Positions 1-8,178 of a stretch of 64,000 nt of DNA are shown piece after piece (position 1 is the stretch's first letter; each line of letters starts with the position of its first letter). A model generated the notes under the pieces. That model saw only the letters and a list, made by a program, of their open reading frames with translations, was not told where the DNA came from and ran no database searches. The translations under genes were made by a program, and so were the position numbers. Origin of the DNA: a virus; IMG/VR virus record IMGVR_UViG_3300035698_013060, positions 62,001 to 126,000 of that record; one strand, 5' to 3'.

Positions 1-821
1 GGACTTGCTATGGTGATCTTTGGAGAGTTAACAAGGACATGCATGTCGGCATCGTTGCCGTACTGTTCTTGACCAGTCAGTTCACCCAGAGGCTTCTATC
101 GGCAAAGCATCTACTTCAGACCCGTTCTCCTGACTTGGATTGGGGTGAGAAGTTCTTGATGGCATTTTCTGTTGATAGATCCATCGTCACAGTCCTCCCG
201 GACTTCAATGCCACGTTGGTTTTAGATGACGATGACGTCGAAGACGACGAGAGTACTGGAGAGAAGTACATCACCGGCATGACCTTGACTACCTCGTCGA
301 GGGAACTCAGGATTCCACTCCCAGCCCAACTGTATTTCACTGATGACTTTCAGAAAGCCCTACCAGGTTTCAGGACATCAGAGGGAAAGTTCGAAATCAA
401 ACTCAAGGACTTCGTTGATGAGGTCATCTTCTCAGTGTTCATCCAGAACGAGGAGATCACTCAGTCTCTCAATCAGATCAAGGCGTTGATCGAAAACAAG
501 GATCATCTTGGGGCCGAAACGATTGATGAGATGGTAAGCATGATGTTCGGTCTGCTCAGTGGCAACGGTATCTTGTTGGACATGATTCACATCGAGTGCA
601 TCATGCGGAACTTGATACGGGATCCGGAAGACATCTCCGAAAGGCCGGACTTCCATACGGAATCACCGGACTACGTCATCTTAAGGCTGGCTGACTCCAT
701 CCTTCACGGGAAGAGTGTCACCGTCGGTCTTTCGTTCGAAAATCTCAAACAGCAGCTTAACTCAGCCAGGACGTTCCGTAAGGAAGGTTCCTCATTGATA
801 GACTGCTTCTTCGAAAGGTAG
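1..821 (+). CDS. RNA polymerase beta' C-terminal segment, 5' end outside window
   Basis: The frame is open to the left edge, so this is the 3' part of a gene that begins upstream; an ATG at 39 is internal. The first residues read CYGDLWRVNKDMHVGIVAVL and continue to SQFTQRLLSAKH. This matches the pattern CxxCYG...VGVIAAQSIGEPGTQ...RTFH of bacterial beta' around trigger helix 1, although the central QSIGEPG residues are replaced. About 240 further residues would form the rest of beta'. An acidic run (residues about 64-70 counted from position 39) lies in an insertion. A second protein in the window (57479-58693) ends with the same region, so the two may belong to different polymerases or be duplicated ends. 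The beta' assignment is good; which polymerase it serves is unknown. Confidence 0.65.
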   Translation, partial: TCYGDLWRVNKDMHVGIVAVLFLTSQFTQRLLSAKHLLQTRSPDLDWGEKFLMAFSVDRSIVTVLPDFNATLVLDDDDVEDDESTGEKYITGMTLTTSSRELRIPLPAQLYFTDDFQKALPGFRTSEGKFEIKLKDFVDEVIFSVFIQNEEITQSLNQIKALIENKDHLGAETIDEMVSMMFGLLSGNGILLDMIHIECIMRNLIRDPEDISERPDFHTESPDYVILRLADSILHGKSVTVGLSFENLKQQLNSARTFRKEGSSLIDCFFER

Positions 822-827
822 GGAAAC

Positions 828-1256
828 ATGGCGACGGAAGCGAAAAGAGAGTGGATGTCCGAAGCTCTGAAATACATGTGGGACAAACTGCTGGGAGTCG
901 TCAGCGGGAATCTTCTCGAAGATGACGTTCTTGCCGTTATGCTTAAGATAGAGGAAACGATCCTCTATAACGGGTACTCTGTTAAGTACGGAAGGGCTAG
1001 AGACAAGGCTCCACACCAGATCATCAAGATCTATGAGACCCCAAAGGGATCCAAACAGTTTGCAGTGTTTACGATGCTGTTGGGTGGCGAATCCTCCAAA
1101 AAGATCATCGACGACAACAACCAGGAACGCCTTATGCTAGGTGAGATCTGGGATGATAGTCGAGGTAAGAAACGGAAGATTGGTCCTGGTAAAAAGGGTC
1201 ATCGGAGAGAGGAGAATGATAAGAATGCAAGTAATGATAAACCTCCTTCAGTCTGA
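828..1256 (+). CDS. Hypothetical protein, 142 aa
   Basis: I do not recognise this protein. It starts with ATG seven bases after the preceding stop, with GGGA as a weak ribosome site. The N-terminal 100 residues look globular (WMSEALKYMWDKLL, then GYSVKYGRARDKAP) and the tail is very basic and low in complexity. Its pattern of a helix, then GYSV, then a KGxxQF segment is faintly echoed in the next gene (GYSVDF, KGECQF), so the two may be distant paralogues. The 3' end overlaps the next gene by about 30 bases. The pair probably forms one transcription unit with the RNAP gene before it. Confidence 0.6.
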   Translation: MATEAKREWMSEALKYMWDKLLGVVSGNLLEDDVLAVMLKIEETILYNGYSVKYGRARDKAPHQIIKIYETPKGSKQFAVFTMLLGGESSKKIIDDNNQERLMLGEIWDDSRGKKRKIGPGKKGHRREENDKNASNDKPPSV

Positions 1257-2043
1257 AGAGACAGTGCTTAAAGAGACCTGGAATTCAATTCTGGATCTAT
1301 GTTATCATTGTGTGGCTGGAGATGTTAAAAGGGCTCGTGAAAGAACCCTTGAGGGTTTGGAACTCTATATCGCATCTCTAGGCTACTCCGTTGACTTCGT
1401 CTCTGCGGCAAAGGAACAAGGTCCTAACTACCTTGAGTTAGTACACTGGCCTCTAAAAGGGGAATGTCAGTTCATCAACTATAAGTTCTCAATTTGTAGG
1501 GGTCATCCCAACGACCCTCTCAAACTTATCATCGATGCCAACAACAACGCCAGAAAAGATTTGGTGGAACCTCTGAGAAGCGGAGCCAATAATCACCGCA
1601 AGGTGATTAGAGACAAGGCTGGAAGGCCCTTCAAGCCTCATCTCCCAGACCCGAAGCTGGATACTACATCCAAGGTTGAGGCTGATAGAGTCATAGCCAT
1701 GGAGATGTCTGAGGGAGACCCGATCGAATTCTGTGAGATCTGTCCTTCATTGGAAGGGTGTATCGTCAGAGTTGAGAAGTGCGACTTGAAACCTGAGAAA
1801 GTTGGAGTCGTGTATTGGGTGCAAGGTCAGAATGTCCATACCAAGAACAAGGGGACAACCATCGAGTTCAGGGTATGGGGAAAGACTCTCGACAAATCTG
1901 GGACCATCATTCGTATTCCAGACAAGAGCCAAAGTACAAGGAAAGAGAAAGATAAAGTCTCTACCTTTCCGTGCACCAACATCAAAGTGATCGCTGACAG
2001 TTTGATCCGTTATCGCGGACAACTGGAAAAAGGAGGTAAGTAG
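1225..2043 (+). CDS. Hypothetical protein, 272 aa
   Basis: I do not recognise this protein. The reading frame is open from 1141, but the ATG at 1225 (MQVMINLLQSEET) is preferred because GGAGAGAGGAG lies just upstream. It overlaps the previous gene and ends by sharing a base with the next start (TAGTG). The sequence holds a helical N-terminus, a possible repeat of the preceding protein's GYSV/KGxxQF pattern, and a C-terminal half rich in beta-type sequence with CEICPSLEGC. No catalytic motif is apparent. Confidence 0.6.
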   Translation: MQVMINLLQSEETVLKETWNSILDLCYHCVAGDVKRARERTLEGLELYIASLGYSVDFVSAAKEQGPNYLELVHWPLKGECQFINYKFSICRGHPNDPLKLIIDANNNARKDLVEPLRSGANNHRKVIRDKAGRPFKPHLPDPKLDTTSKVEADRVIAMEMSEGDPIEFCEICPSLEGCIVRVEKCDLKPEKVGVVYWVQGQNVHTKNKGTTIEFRVWGKTLDKSGTIIRIPDKSQSTRKEKDKVSTFPCTNIKVIADSLIRYRGQLEKGGK

Positions 2044-2651
2044 TGAGAGGACAGAGATCAGAAGAAATCAAGCACTTGTTCAACATGGCTGTCGTCGCCA
2101 TGAGGGACCCGAAGAAGTCTGGTGAACAACTCCGTCAGATCGCGTCCGGCCTGGAAAGGCTGGCATATATGGAAGGGTTCATGCCTGATCCAGTTCTCGA
2201 CGACGACGGTAAAGTGATCGCCATTCGAGCGATGGTATCGCTGTTTCATCCGCAGAAGGCGGATCCGGAGTTTATGTTCGATCCGGACAACGCAGAACGG
2301 TTGGAAGAGCTCAAGAAAAAGCGGGTGAAAGATCTTCGCAAGAAGAAGCGTGCGGAGGGAAAAGAACCCAAACCTAAGAAAGAGCAATACCACCGAAGCA
2401 AAGACCCGGACAAGTTGAACGCTCTGAAGGACCAGGCACTGGCGATGGATTCAGAGTTAGCCCTGGAGAACTTCAAGCATTCTTTCAATGCCGGAGTCTG
2501 TGAAGTGATGGATGGTCGTAAGACTCTTCGTATCGTGGTTTCTGGATTGATCCGAGATGCGAGGACTAGAAAGCTCCGAGTTACCGGGGTTTATACGGAC
2601 GGTGGCGTCGGAGGTGCCGCTCGTTACTTGGAGAAGTGTACGTTCGTGTGA
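2043..2651 (+). CDS. Hypothetical protein, 202 aa
   Basis: The GTG start overlaps the preceding TAG stop by one base and sits behind a strong ribosome site (AAGGAGG), so translational coupling is likely. Residues about 85-120 are a highly charged lysine/glutamate stretch flanked by more ordered regions; the C-terminus (KLRVTGVYTDGGVGG) looks like beta strands. The protein is unrecognised. It is the last gene before a strong terminator, closing the first small operon. Confidence 0.65.
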   Translation: MRGQRSEEIKHLFNMAVVAMRDPKKSGEQLRQIASGLERLAYMEGFMPDPVLDDDGKVIAIRAMVSLFHPQKADPEFMFDPDNAERLEELKKKRVKDLRKKKRAEGKEPKPKKEQYHRSKDPDKLNALKDQALAMDSELALENFKHSFNAGVCEVMDGRKTLRIVVSGLIRDARTRKLRVTGVYTDGGVGGAARYLEKCTFV

Positions 2652-2675
2652 TCTTTATCGGTCCGTGAGACAACA

Positions 2676-2707
2676 GACGGAAGGGGCTTTTAAGCCCCTC
2701 CGTCTTT
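2676..2707 (+). terminator. Rho-independent terminator
   Basis: GACGG-A-AGGGGC, loop TTTTAA, GCCCCT-CCGTC makes an 11-bp stem with one bulged A, followed by a T-rich run (TTTCTTCCT). It lies 25 bases after the 202-aa gene. Confidence 0.85.
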
Positions 2708-2772
2708 CTTCCTCGTAATTTGTGCTTTCTAGAAACATACAATGGATTAGCATGAACGAAAGAGGAACCGAC

Positions 2773-3231
2773 ATGAACATATACCAACAGTTTCAGACGT
2801 TCCTCGAGGACTTTAACTCGAACTACCCGAGGAATTCGCCGAGATGCAAGTCTACAGGGTGTAACGAGCTAGAATGGAGAGGTACTGGGTATTGTTACAA
2901 GTGCCTAGATTATACCCTCCAGAAACAGATCCTTGAGAAAATGAAGGCCGTTGAAGCCGCCCTTGGAGGCGAGACACTGGACAAACTCAAGGCCGCACAA
3001 GATGCTTTAGCTGACGGTATTACCGTCAGATCTATAGAGGGGGATTTACCTCATAAAGTCCTTCCACGGAAGATATCTGCTGTTGAGGATGATAGTCCTG
3101 GGTTTGTACCTAGCGACATTGGGAATGCAGACGCAGATGTCAGCCTCAAAGGGAGTTCGACAAGCTCCAACAAGAAAAATGTGGCTAATGCCGCTGCTGC
3201 ACTCAAGAAAGCGAGCGACGGCGGCCCATAG
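2773..3231 (+). CDS. Small zinc-finger-like protein, 152 aa
   Basis: The start chosen is the ATG at 2773 (MNIYQQFQTF), which has AGAGGAA upstream; the frame is open from 2722. Residues about 27-51 hold CKSTGC and CYKC, a C4 arrangement that probably binds zinc. The remainder is helical, then low-complexity Ser/Asn/Ala/Lys. It is placed just upstream of the actin-like gene and likely co-transcribed with it, so an adaptor role is possible but unproven. Confidence 0.6.
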   Translation: MNIYQQFQTFLEDFNSNYPRNSPRCKSTGCNELEWRGTGYCYKCLDYTLQKQILEKMKAVEAALGGETLDKLKAAQDALADGITVRSIEGDLPHKVLPRKISAVEDDSPGFVPSDIGNADADVSLKGSSTSSNKKNVANAAAALKKASDGGP

Positions 3232-3240
3232 GGGACGTCG

Positions 3241-4422
3241 ATGAAACCGTTCCAAACAGCGAGCTTCAGAAGAGACATGACAGTCAACCTGAACCTCGGC
3301 TCTCCGAGGAAAGCGAAAACAGAAAGACCTAAACCGGCATCGCGAAAGCCGATGAATAGAGGACGTAAGTCTATGCCAACTGTAACTAAGACGACACCAA
3401 CCCCGAAAGCAGTTCCCCCTGTGGAGACTACTGCGAAGGTCATGCCTATTGGGCTCGACGTCGGGACTATGAATCTCGTATCCGCCAGAATGATTGGCGA
3501 TGGCGTGGAGACTTCCACCCTTAGGAACGTATTCCTGGAGATCCCGGAGGAATACGCTGGACAAATGGACCTGGAGAAGGTCAGCTATGCCAAGATCGAG
3601 GACAAGCTGTACGTTCTCTCCGAAGAGGCATTCACATTCGCTAACATCTTCAACCAAGAAGCCAAGCGTCCGATGCGAGAGGGTATGATCTCTCCCGAAG
3701 AGTTGGACTCCGCAGACATTCTCGCGGTTATGCTTCGGGAACTGATTGGAAAAGGTGATGGCGAGAAGCCATGTTGCTACTCGATTCCTGCCGACCCGAT
3801 TGATAGCGACGTGAAAGTCGTATATCACCGGGATATCTTCCGCCGCATCATCACGTCACTCGGTTACAAGGCGATTCCTCTCAATGAGGGAGTGGCCATC
3901 GTATACTCTGAATGTGCTGGTGAGGGATTCACGGGTATCGGTATCAGTTTCGGTGGCGGAATGACAAACGTCGGCGTCTCGTTCAAAGGCGTTGAAGTGA
4001 TGTCGTTCTCGTGTGCCCGTGGTGGTGACTGGATCGATAGGAATGCAGCCTCTTCCTTGGGTCAGGTTCCCAACCGTCTTACGATGATCAAAGAACGTGA
4101 AGACTTCGACTTGAATGACTTCTCTCAGGGGAAGCGTAAGGAACGGCGGATGAAAGAAGCCTTGACGTATTACTACAAGGACCTCATCGGCTACACTGTA
4201 CGTCACATCGTCAAAGGTCTGGACGGAATTGACACTGAGTTCCCTGAAGACGTTCCAGTAATCATCTCCGGTGGAACATCCAAGGCGAAGGGCTTTGTCG
4301 AATTGGTAGGCCAAGCTATCGAGGAACATGAGTTCCCCTTCGACATCAAGGGAGTTCGTCACGCTGAGAACCCACTCACAGCCACAGCCGAAGGGTGTTT
4401 GATCAACGCTCTGAAGGAATAG
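3241..4422 (+). CDS. Actin-like ATPase (ParM/Alp-type filament protein)
   Basis: The nucleotide-binding signatures of the actin superfamily appear in order. Phosphate 1 is IGLDVGTMNLVSARM (residues about 70-84). Phosphate 2 is GISFGGGMTNVGVSFKG (about 240). The adenosine motif is ISGGTSKAKGFVELV (about 343-357). Length from the first motif to the end (about 320 aa) equals ParM. The first 65-70 residues are an extra basic, proline-rich tail not usual in ParM; internal ATGs at codons 13, 38 and 45 leave the true start uncertain. Known phage and plasmid actins form filaments that move or segregate DNA, and this one is expected to do the same. The following 181-aa gene is four bases away and is a candidate partner. 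Confidence 0.82.
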   Translation: MKPFQTASFRRDMTVNLNLGSPRKAKTERPKPASRKPMNRGRKSMPTVTKTTPTPKAVPPVETTAKVMPIGLDVGTMNLVSARMIGDGVETSTLRNVFLEIPEEYAGQMDLEKVSYAKIEDKLYVLSEEAFTFANIFNQEAKRPMREGMISPEELDSADILAVMLRELIGKGDGEKPCCYSIPADPIDSDVKVVYHRDIFRRIITSLGYKAIPLNEGVAIVYSECAGEGFTGIGISFGGGMTNVGVSFKGVEVMSFSCARGGDWIDRNAASSLGQVPNRLTMIKEREDFDLNDFSQGKRKERRMKEALTYYYKDLIGYTVRHIVKGLDGIDTEFPEDVPVIISGGTSKAKGFVELVGQAIEEHEFPFDIKGVRHAENPLTATAEGCLINALKE

Positions 4423-4426
4423 AGAT

Positions 4427-4972
4427 ATGTTATTCTACGATACCGACATACTACAAGAGGGTTGGTGGAAGGGCTTTTTAACTCAAATCTCTGGAGATGT
4501 GGACGGAGCTTTCACTCATTTTGGAATCATGCTCTCTGTCAATCCTGATAGGGGTCTCAACAAGACCGTGAAGATCGCGAAGGAGATGATTCCTGAGATT
4601 AAGAAGATCTCCAGTTTCAAGCTTACGGATCAACAAGAGAATATCGCTAGAATATCGATCGAGAAAGACAGCAGCGACAAGAATGCGTTTTTCCTCTTGA
4701 TGAAAACCCGTGATGGAGTGATGCCGTGGGCTCAGGGAAAGAAGTGGAGTAATAAGCCCGTTTATGACAGAAGTAAGGAAGTAGCTGACATGATGGCTAC
4801 TGCCAACAACGGAAAAGAGCTAGCCGCTATTCTGGAGAAAGCTGTTGATAAGGCTGAAAGAATGATGGGGGTCTTCACTAATGAAACTGACCGATATTGT
4901 AAAAGAAGTATCGCTGTCGGACTGGTGGAGATCATGACGCAGATAAGACACCGAATTGCTCTGAGGGAATAG
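4427..4972 (+). CDS. Hypothetical protein downstream of actin-like gene, 181 aa
   Basis: It begins four bases after the actin-like stop in the context GGAATAGAGATATG. The protein (MLFYDTDILQEGWW...) is mostly helical and charged, with no recognised domain. The same 14-base leader and a related N-terminus (MPLFYDREIL) recur at 4963-5006, which suggests a duplication of this gene's start. Its position suggests a filament-associated or adaptor protein, as in two-gene ParM systems, but nothing in the sequence proves this. Confidence 0.65.
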   Translation: MLFYDTDILQEGWWKGFLTQISGDVDGAFTHFGIMLSVNPDRGLNKTVKIAKEMIPEIKKISSFKLTDQQENIARISIEKDSSDKNAFFLLMKTRDGVMPWAQGKKWSNKPVYDRSKEVADMMATANNGKELAAILEKAVDKAERMMGVFTNETDRYCKRSIAVGLVEIMTQIRHRIALRE

Positions 4973-4976
4973 AGAT

Positions 4977-5075
4977 ATGCCTTTGTTTTATGATAGAGAA
5001 ATACTGAATGAATCCCCCTTCTCCGAAGTCGGATATCAGGGATTTACCCTCGATCTTCAAGGACAAGTCAGGTAA
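4977..5075 (+). pseudogene. Short ORF duplicating the start of the 181-aa gene
   Basis: A 32-codon frame begins in the leader GGAATAGAGATATG, identical to that of the gene at 4427, and encodes MPLFYDREILNES, similar to MLFYDTDILQEG. It then runs to a TAA. The larger gene in another frame (5008-5673) overlaps it. It could be a remnant of a duplication, a leader peptide, or the true N-terminus of the next gene separated by a frameshift. Confidence 0.4.
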
Positions 5076-5673
5076 CATCGCTATCGTCGAAGATAAGAAG
5101 GGTTACAAACCCCAGGAAGCTCTTAAGCTTTGGAAGAAGATTTCCACTGTGAAGGGGATGAAGTCTTACCTCAAGGGAGCTAGCGCGAGGAGAGTCTACT
5201 TCAAAAATGAGTGGGATGAGCTCTTGAATCCTGATACTTCACCACATAAAGATGAGCTCTTGGATTCAGTAAAAAGGCTTAAGCTACACTTCATCGAAGA
5301 TATAGGTAGCGATGAACTGTACTTCTCCATGGTAGACGGGAAGATCTATGAGCTATGGTCTGGTGAATACACTCTCTCTGTATGGGAAGAGAACTGGGGT
5401 CGATACGTACATGCAAAGACCGGAGGACTTTTTGGTGAAGCTCCTCCAGAAAAGGAAGAAGGAAACTTCTGGAAGAACGTAAGGAACATTGGCAGATTTG
5501 TTGGCATGGTTCCTTTCGTGTTCACCGGAATACCGTATATTCTTTGGGACAAGTATCGGTGGGAGAAGGAAATGGAAAGAAAGCACGGTAAGGGAGCTTC
5601 TAAGAATATGAAGTATACGATCCCTGACTGGGCAATGAATTTTATGACAGTTGAAGAAGATTGCCAAGAATAG
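5008..5673 (+). CDS. Hypothetical membrane-associated protein, 221 aa
   Basis: The protein is unrecognised. The ATG at 5008 has no clear ribosome site, so translation may instead initiate at 4977 with a frameshift, or be coupled to the short ORF. The body is a mixed alpha/beta domain with many Trp and Tyr. Near residues 165-181 there is a hydrophobic segment (FVGMVPFVFTGIPYILW) that could be a membrane helix, followed by a charged tail. A small hairpin (GACTC...GAGTC, 5674-5694) follows the stop. Confidence 0.6.
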   Translation: MNPPSPKSDIRDLPSIFKDKSGNIAIVEDKKGYKPQEALKLWKKISTVKGMKSYLKGASARRVYFKNEWDELLNPDTSPHKDELLDSVKRLKLHFIEDIGSDELYFSMVDGKIYELWSGEYTLSVWEENWGRYVHAKTGGLFGEAPPEKEEGNFWKNVRNIGRFVGMVPFVFTGIPYILWDKYRWEKEMERKHGKGASKNMKYTIPDWAMNFMTVEEDCQE

Positions 5674-5744
5674 AGACTCTTAAGAATAGGAGTCTGTCTG
5701 AAGTAAAGAGGAAGCCGTCACAAACCGAAAAAGGAAAACGGACA

Positions 5745-6119
5745 ATGACACAGAACCTCTATGACGCGAACTACATAGACAAGATCGAACTCATCAAGGT
5801 CGCACAAAAGTACGACCTCGACGCGAACGCAGTGGCAGAAGCAGACACTCTTGATGCTCTCCTGAAGCAGCAGGAATTGATCCACAAAGCCGCCCGAAAG
5901 AAAGATCCCAACTTCTGCAACTCTGACGCCCTGTTGAAACTGCTGCGTCAGCTGGATGCTGTGAGAGCTGCTGATCTCGAAGTCGCTCTTACTGAATGCG
6001 AGAGCAAAAGAGATTTCAAGCGGTGGAAGCACGATGCTCATGATGAGCTCGAGAAGGCCCAGATCAGGAACAGAGAACTCTATGGGAATGCTGATGGGGA
6101 GACTGATGTCCCACGTTAG
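5745..6119 (+). CDS. Hypothetical helical protein, 124 aa
   Basis: The start chosen is the ATG at 5745 (MTQNLYDANY) behind AAAGGAAAA; the frame extends upstream only through a TTG inside the previous gene. The sequence is almost wholly helical and charged (KVAQKYDLDANAVAEADTLD..., then LLKLLRQLDAVRAADLEVAL), consistent with a helical bundle or coiled coil. No family was recognised. Confidence 0.6.
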   Translation: MTQNLYDANYIDKIELIKVAQKYDLDANAVAEADTLDALLKQQELIHKAARKKDPNFCNSDALLKLLRQLDAVRAADLEVALTECESKRDFKRWKHDAHDELEKAQIRNRELYGNADGETDVPR

Positions 6120-6232
6120 AGGTGAATGAATTTCTACACGGAGAACCGATACATATTATTGAGCAGTCACGGCCTCCTGGATTGTCCAGAAGGAACATCC
6201 GTGATTAGAGAGAGAACGGTAAAGGAAAAGAG

Positions 6233-6637
6233 ATGAGAAATCTTTTCGTCACCGTCCTGATCGCCGTCCTGTTGGTCTTCGCCCTGGCTGCGCTTAGCGG
6301 GTCCGGAGGCGTATCGTCGGAAGAGGGGGTCTTAACAGTCCTTCTCGCTGACGGTCCTCCCCTGGATCCGACGCTGCTGACTGAAGATTATTTACAGGAC
6401 ATTGTAACGAGGGCCGTAGCGCCTGTATACACCGAGTGGGAGTTCCGGTACATCCGGGATACTTCGGTTGTGATCCAAACGGACCAGGATAACAGTCTGT
6501 CGAATTCGCAAAACACTCGGAAAGAAGCTACAACCGCCAACGACGGAAGGCGCCTCATTCTCAAATGTCCGTTCGAAGTGGTTGGCTACACTTCTGAGAT
6601 GAAACAATACCTTTATGGCCCCAAAGCAGGTTGCTGA
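6233..6637 (+). CDS. Exported or membrane-anchored small protein, 134 aa
   Basis: The N-terminus MRNLFVTVLIAVLLVFALAA is a typical signal peptide or signal anchor (hydrophobic residues about 4-21), followed by a polar domain that would lie outside the cytoplasm. The ribosome site is AAAGGAAAAGAG. The protein ends KAGC. The mature domain has no recognisable motif. Envelope-directed roles such as spanin or superinfection exclusion are possible but not supported by anything specific. Confidence 0.65.
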   Translation: MRNLFVTVLIAVLLVFALAALSGSGGVSSEEGVLTVLLADGPPLDPTLLTEDYLQDIVTRAVAPVYTEWEFRYIRDTSVVIQTDQDNSLSNSQNTRKEATTANDGRRLILKCPFEVVGYTSEMKQYLYGPKAGC

Positions 6638-6735
6638 ACTCGTCGAAGCCTAGTATTTACTTATACGTGCTCGACAAGGAATCTTCCTCCCGAGATGATG
6701 TGTGGGACCGAACGGGACCATAATCGAAGGTTGAT

Positions 6736-6772
6736 AAACGGGCTACCCCTCCGGGGGTAGCCCGTTTCTTTT
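6736..6772 (+). terminator. Strong bidirectional terminator
   Basis: A perfect 14-bp stem AAACGGGCTACCCC with a TCCG loop, flanked by A-rich and T-rich ends, closes the operon that includes the actin-like gene. Confidence 0.92.
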
Positions 6773-6814
6773 CACAGAAGTAACGACAATACCGAGAAAG
6801 ATAAAGAGGAAAAC

Positions 6815-7204
6815 ATGAGTAAGAAAAAAATCTGCGGAGAGGTAGTACTCGCCATCGGTATCGATGCTACCGGAATACGTATTTGTACCCAAGAACACAA
6901 TACGGATCACATTCACGACGATCCAAAATCAGCCGCCATCACTAGGGTTGCGAGACCGAACGAGAGGTTTATCGTCCTCAGTGACGGTGCTATCATTCTG
7001 GATCGAGCTTCAACGTTGAAGATCGAGTATGGGAATTGGGGTGAAGTCCCTGGGTGTCCTGTCGAAGACTGGGCTACCGAAGTCTCTAACGGTGACACAC
7101 GTCAGAGTTATTGGGAATGGGTCGTTGCCAGGGAGGAGGAAAATGAAGATTTCGAGAATGGCTACTTGAGCTTTGGGTCGCACTTTCAAGAAAATACCGA
7201 CTAA
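6815..7204 (+). CDS. Hypothetical protein, 129 aa
   Basis: This is the first gene after a strong terminator, with AGAGGAAAAC before its ATG. The N-terminal part looks like beta strands (CGEVVLAIGIDATGIRICTQ), and the middle resembles a small regulatory or binding domain. It is unrecognised. Its 3' end overlaps the next gene by 32 bases. Confidence 0.65.
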   Translation: MSKKKICGEVVLAIGIDATGIRICTQEHNTDHIHDDPKSAAITRVARPNERFIVLSDGAIILDRASTLKIEYGNWGEVPGCPVEDWATEVSNGDTRQSYWEWVVAREEENEDFENGYLSFGSHFQENTD

Positions 7205-7490
7205 CCCGACTCCATGTGACAAATGTACTTACTACAGAGAAATCTGGGATCCTCAACCAGGAATAGATTGGAACAGGTGTACTCACCCTGACAGAAAGAA
7301 TTCTGATGGAGACTATCCACAGGCTCGTGAGAAATGTGAGTCCTTCAGTCCATTTATTCAGATCAAAATCCCAAAGGTAAATACCGAGGAATTTTATCAT
7401 GGCTTATGTCGAGCCGCACGAATCACCAAACGACTGGTGTCACGTCTGTGGAAAAAGGTCAGATCAACACGCCACGATCACATATCCTGA
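7173..7490 (+). CDS. Cysteine-rich small protein, 105 aa
   Basis: The frame opens with a TTG at 7173 inside the previous gene; no ATG is available upstream of the conserved-looking part. The segment PTPCDKCTYYREIWD...NRCTHPDRK...CESFSP has a CxxC...C...C spacing typical of small metal-binding or disulfide modules in phages. The basic C-terminus overlaps the next gene by 92 bases in another frame, so its exact end function is unclear. Confidence 0.5.
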   Translation: MGRTFKKIPTNPTPCDKCTYYREIWDPQPGIDWNRCTHPDRKNSDGDYPQAREKCESFSPFIQIKIPKVNTEEFYHGLCRAARITKRLVSRLWKKVRSTRHDHIS

Positions 7491-7638
7491 CGACGCAGAG
7501 CATGCGGATGAAGGAGAGCATTGGCGTGTAAGACCTGGACCTGGAATCAACAAACTGAGGATCTGTGCCCAGTGCGCGAAGGTGGTGGCTAAAGTAGCCT
7601 CCAACCCTGATGGTCCTAAATCACGAAAGAGACTCTAG
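7399..7638 (+). CDS. Small zinc-binding protein, 79 aa
   Basis: The ATG at 7399 is preceded by GAGGAA. The protein has CHVCG near residue 14 and CAQC near residue 57, the two halves of a C4 zinc site separated by an acidic loop. It overlaps the previous gene by 92 bases, unusually much for this genome, so one of the two may be mis-called in its start. Confidence 0.55.
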   Translation: MAYVEPHESPNDWCHVCGKRSDQHATITYPDDAEHADEGEHWRVRPGPGINKLRICAQCAKVVAKVASNPDGPKSRKRL

Positions 7639-7639
7639 T

Positions 7640-8146
7640 ATGCCACGAGTGCATCACGTAAAAGCCGCCAAAGACTATCTCCAAGAGGGGATTAAAAAAG
7701 GCGAAATGTATTTCTGGGCTAAGCCTGGACGTCGGGGTCGGAAGATCCGATACAAAAACCGTCCCAGGCCGTCCCAGTTGACTGGTAGTGCGTTCCTCAC
7801 CGATGCCTATGGGCTCCGGGAGGAGATGGAAGACGCCAGCCCGGGAACCCGCGAGGATCTTCAATCAATGGCCGAGGATTGGAAGACACGAGCAGAAGAG
7901 CTCCGGGACCAATGTCAAGAGTCTCTCGACAATATGCCAGAACACTTGCAAGATACCAGCGAGACCGGTCAGATTCTCACTGAAAGAATCGACAATCTCG
8001 ATAACTTCGCCAACGAAATCGACGGCATCGACTTTGAGACAGTGGATGATGTTGAAGACGATGACGATGAGGGTAAAACTCGGGAAGAGACTGACGAGGA
8101 TGCCGTAAATCGTCTCACAGAAGAGATGCCTGATCTAGAAGTGTAA
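7640..8146 (+). CDS. Hypothetical protein, 168 aa
   Basis: The ATG at 7640 directly follows the preceding TAG (TAGTATG). The N-terminus is basic (MPRVHHVKAAKDYLQEGIKKGEMYFWAKPGRRGRKI), followed by a helical middle with a possible coiled coil and an acidic tail. Similar N-terminal patterns (KAxKDYxxxGIKKGxxYYxW) are, from memory, common in conserved phage hypotheticals. No activity can be assigned. Confidence 0.65.
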   Translation: MPRVHHVKAAKDYLQEGIKKGEMYFWAKPGRRGRKIRYKNRPRPSQLTGSAFLTDAYGLREEMEDASPGTREDLQSMAEDWKTRAEELRDQCQESLDNMPEHLQDTSETGQILTERIDNLDNFANEIDGIDFETVDDVEDDDDEGKTREETDEDAVNRLTEEMPDLEV

Positions 8147-8178
8147 GAACAAGGACAGATGTCCTAGAGAAGAAACAG

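Noticed and set aside
3046-3828. Long minus-strand frame opposite the actin-like gene
   Set aside because: The plus-strand actin motifs are unambiguous and the minus frame has no start context or family pattern.
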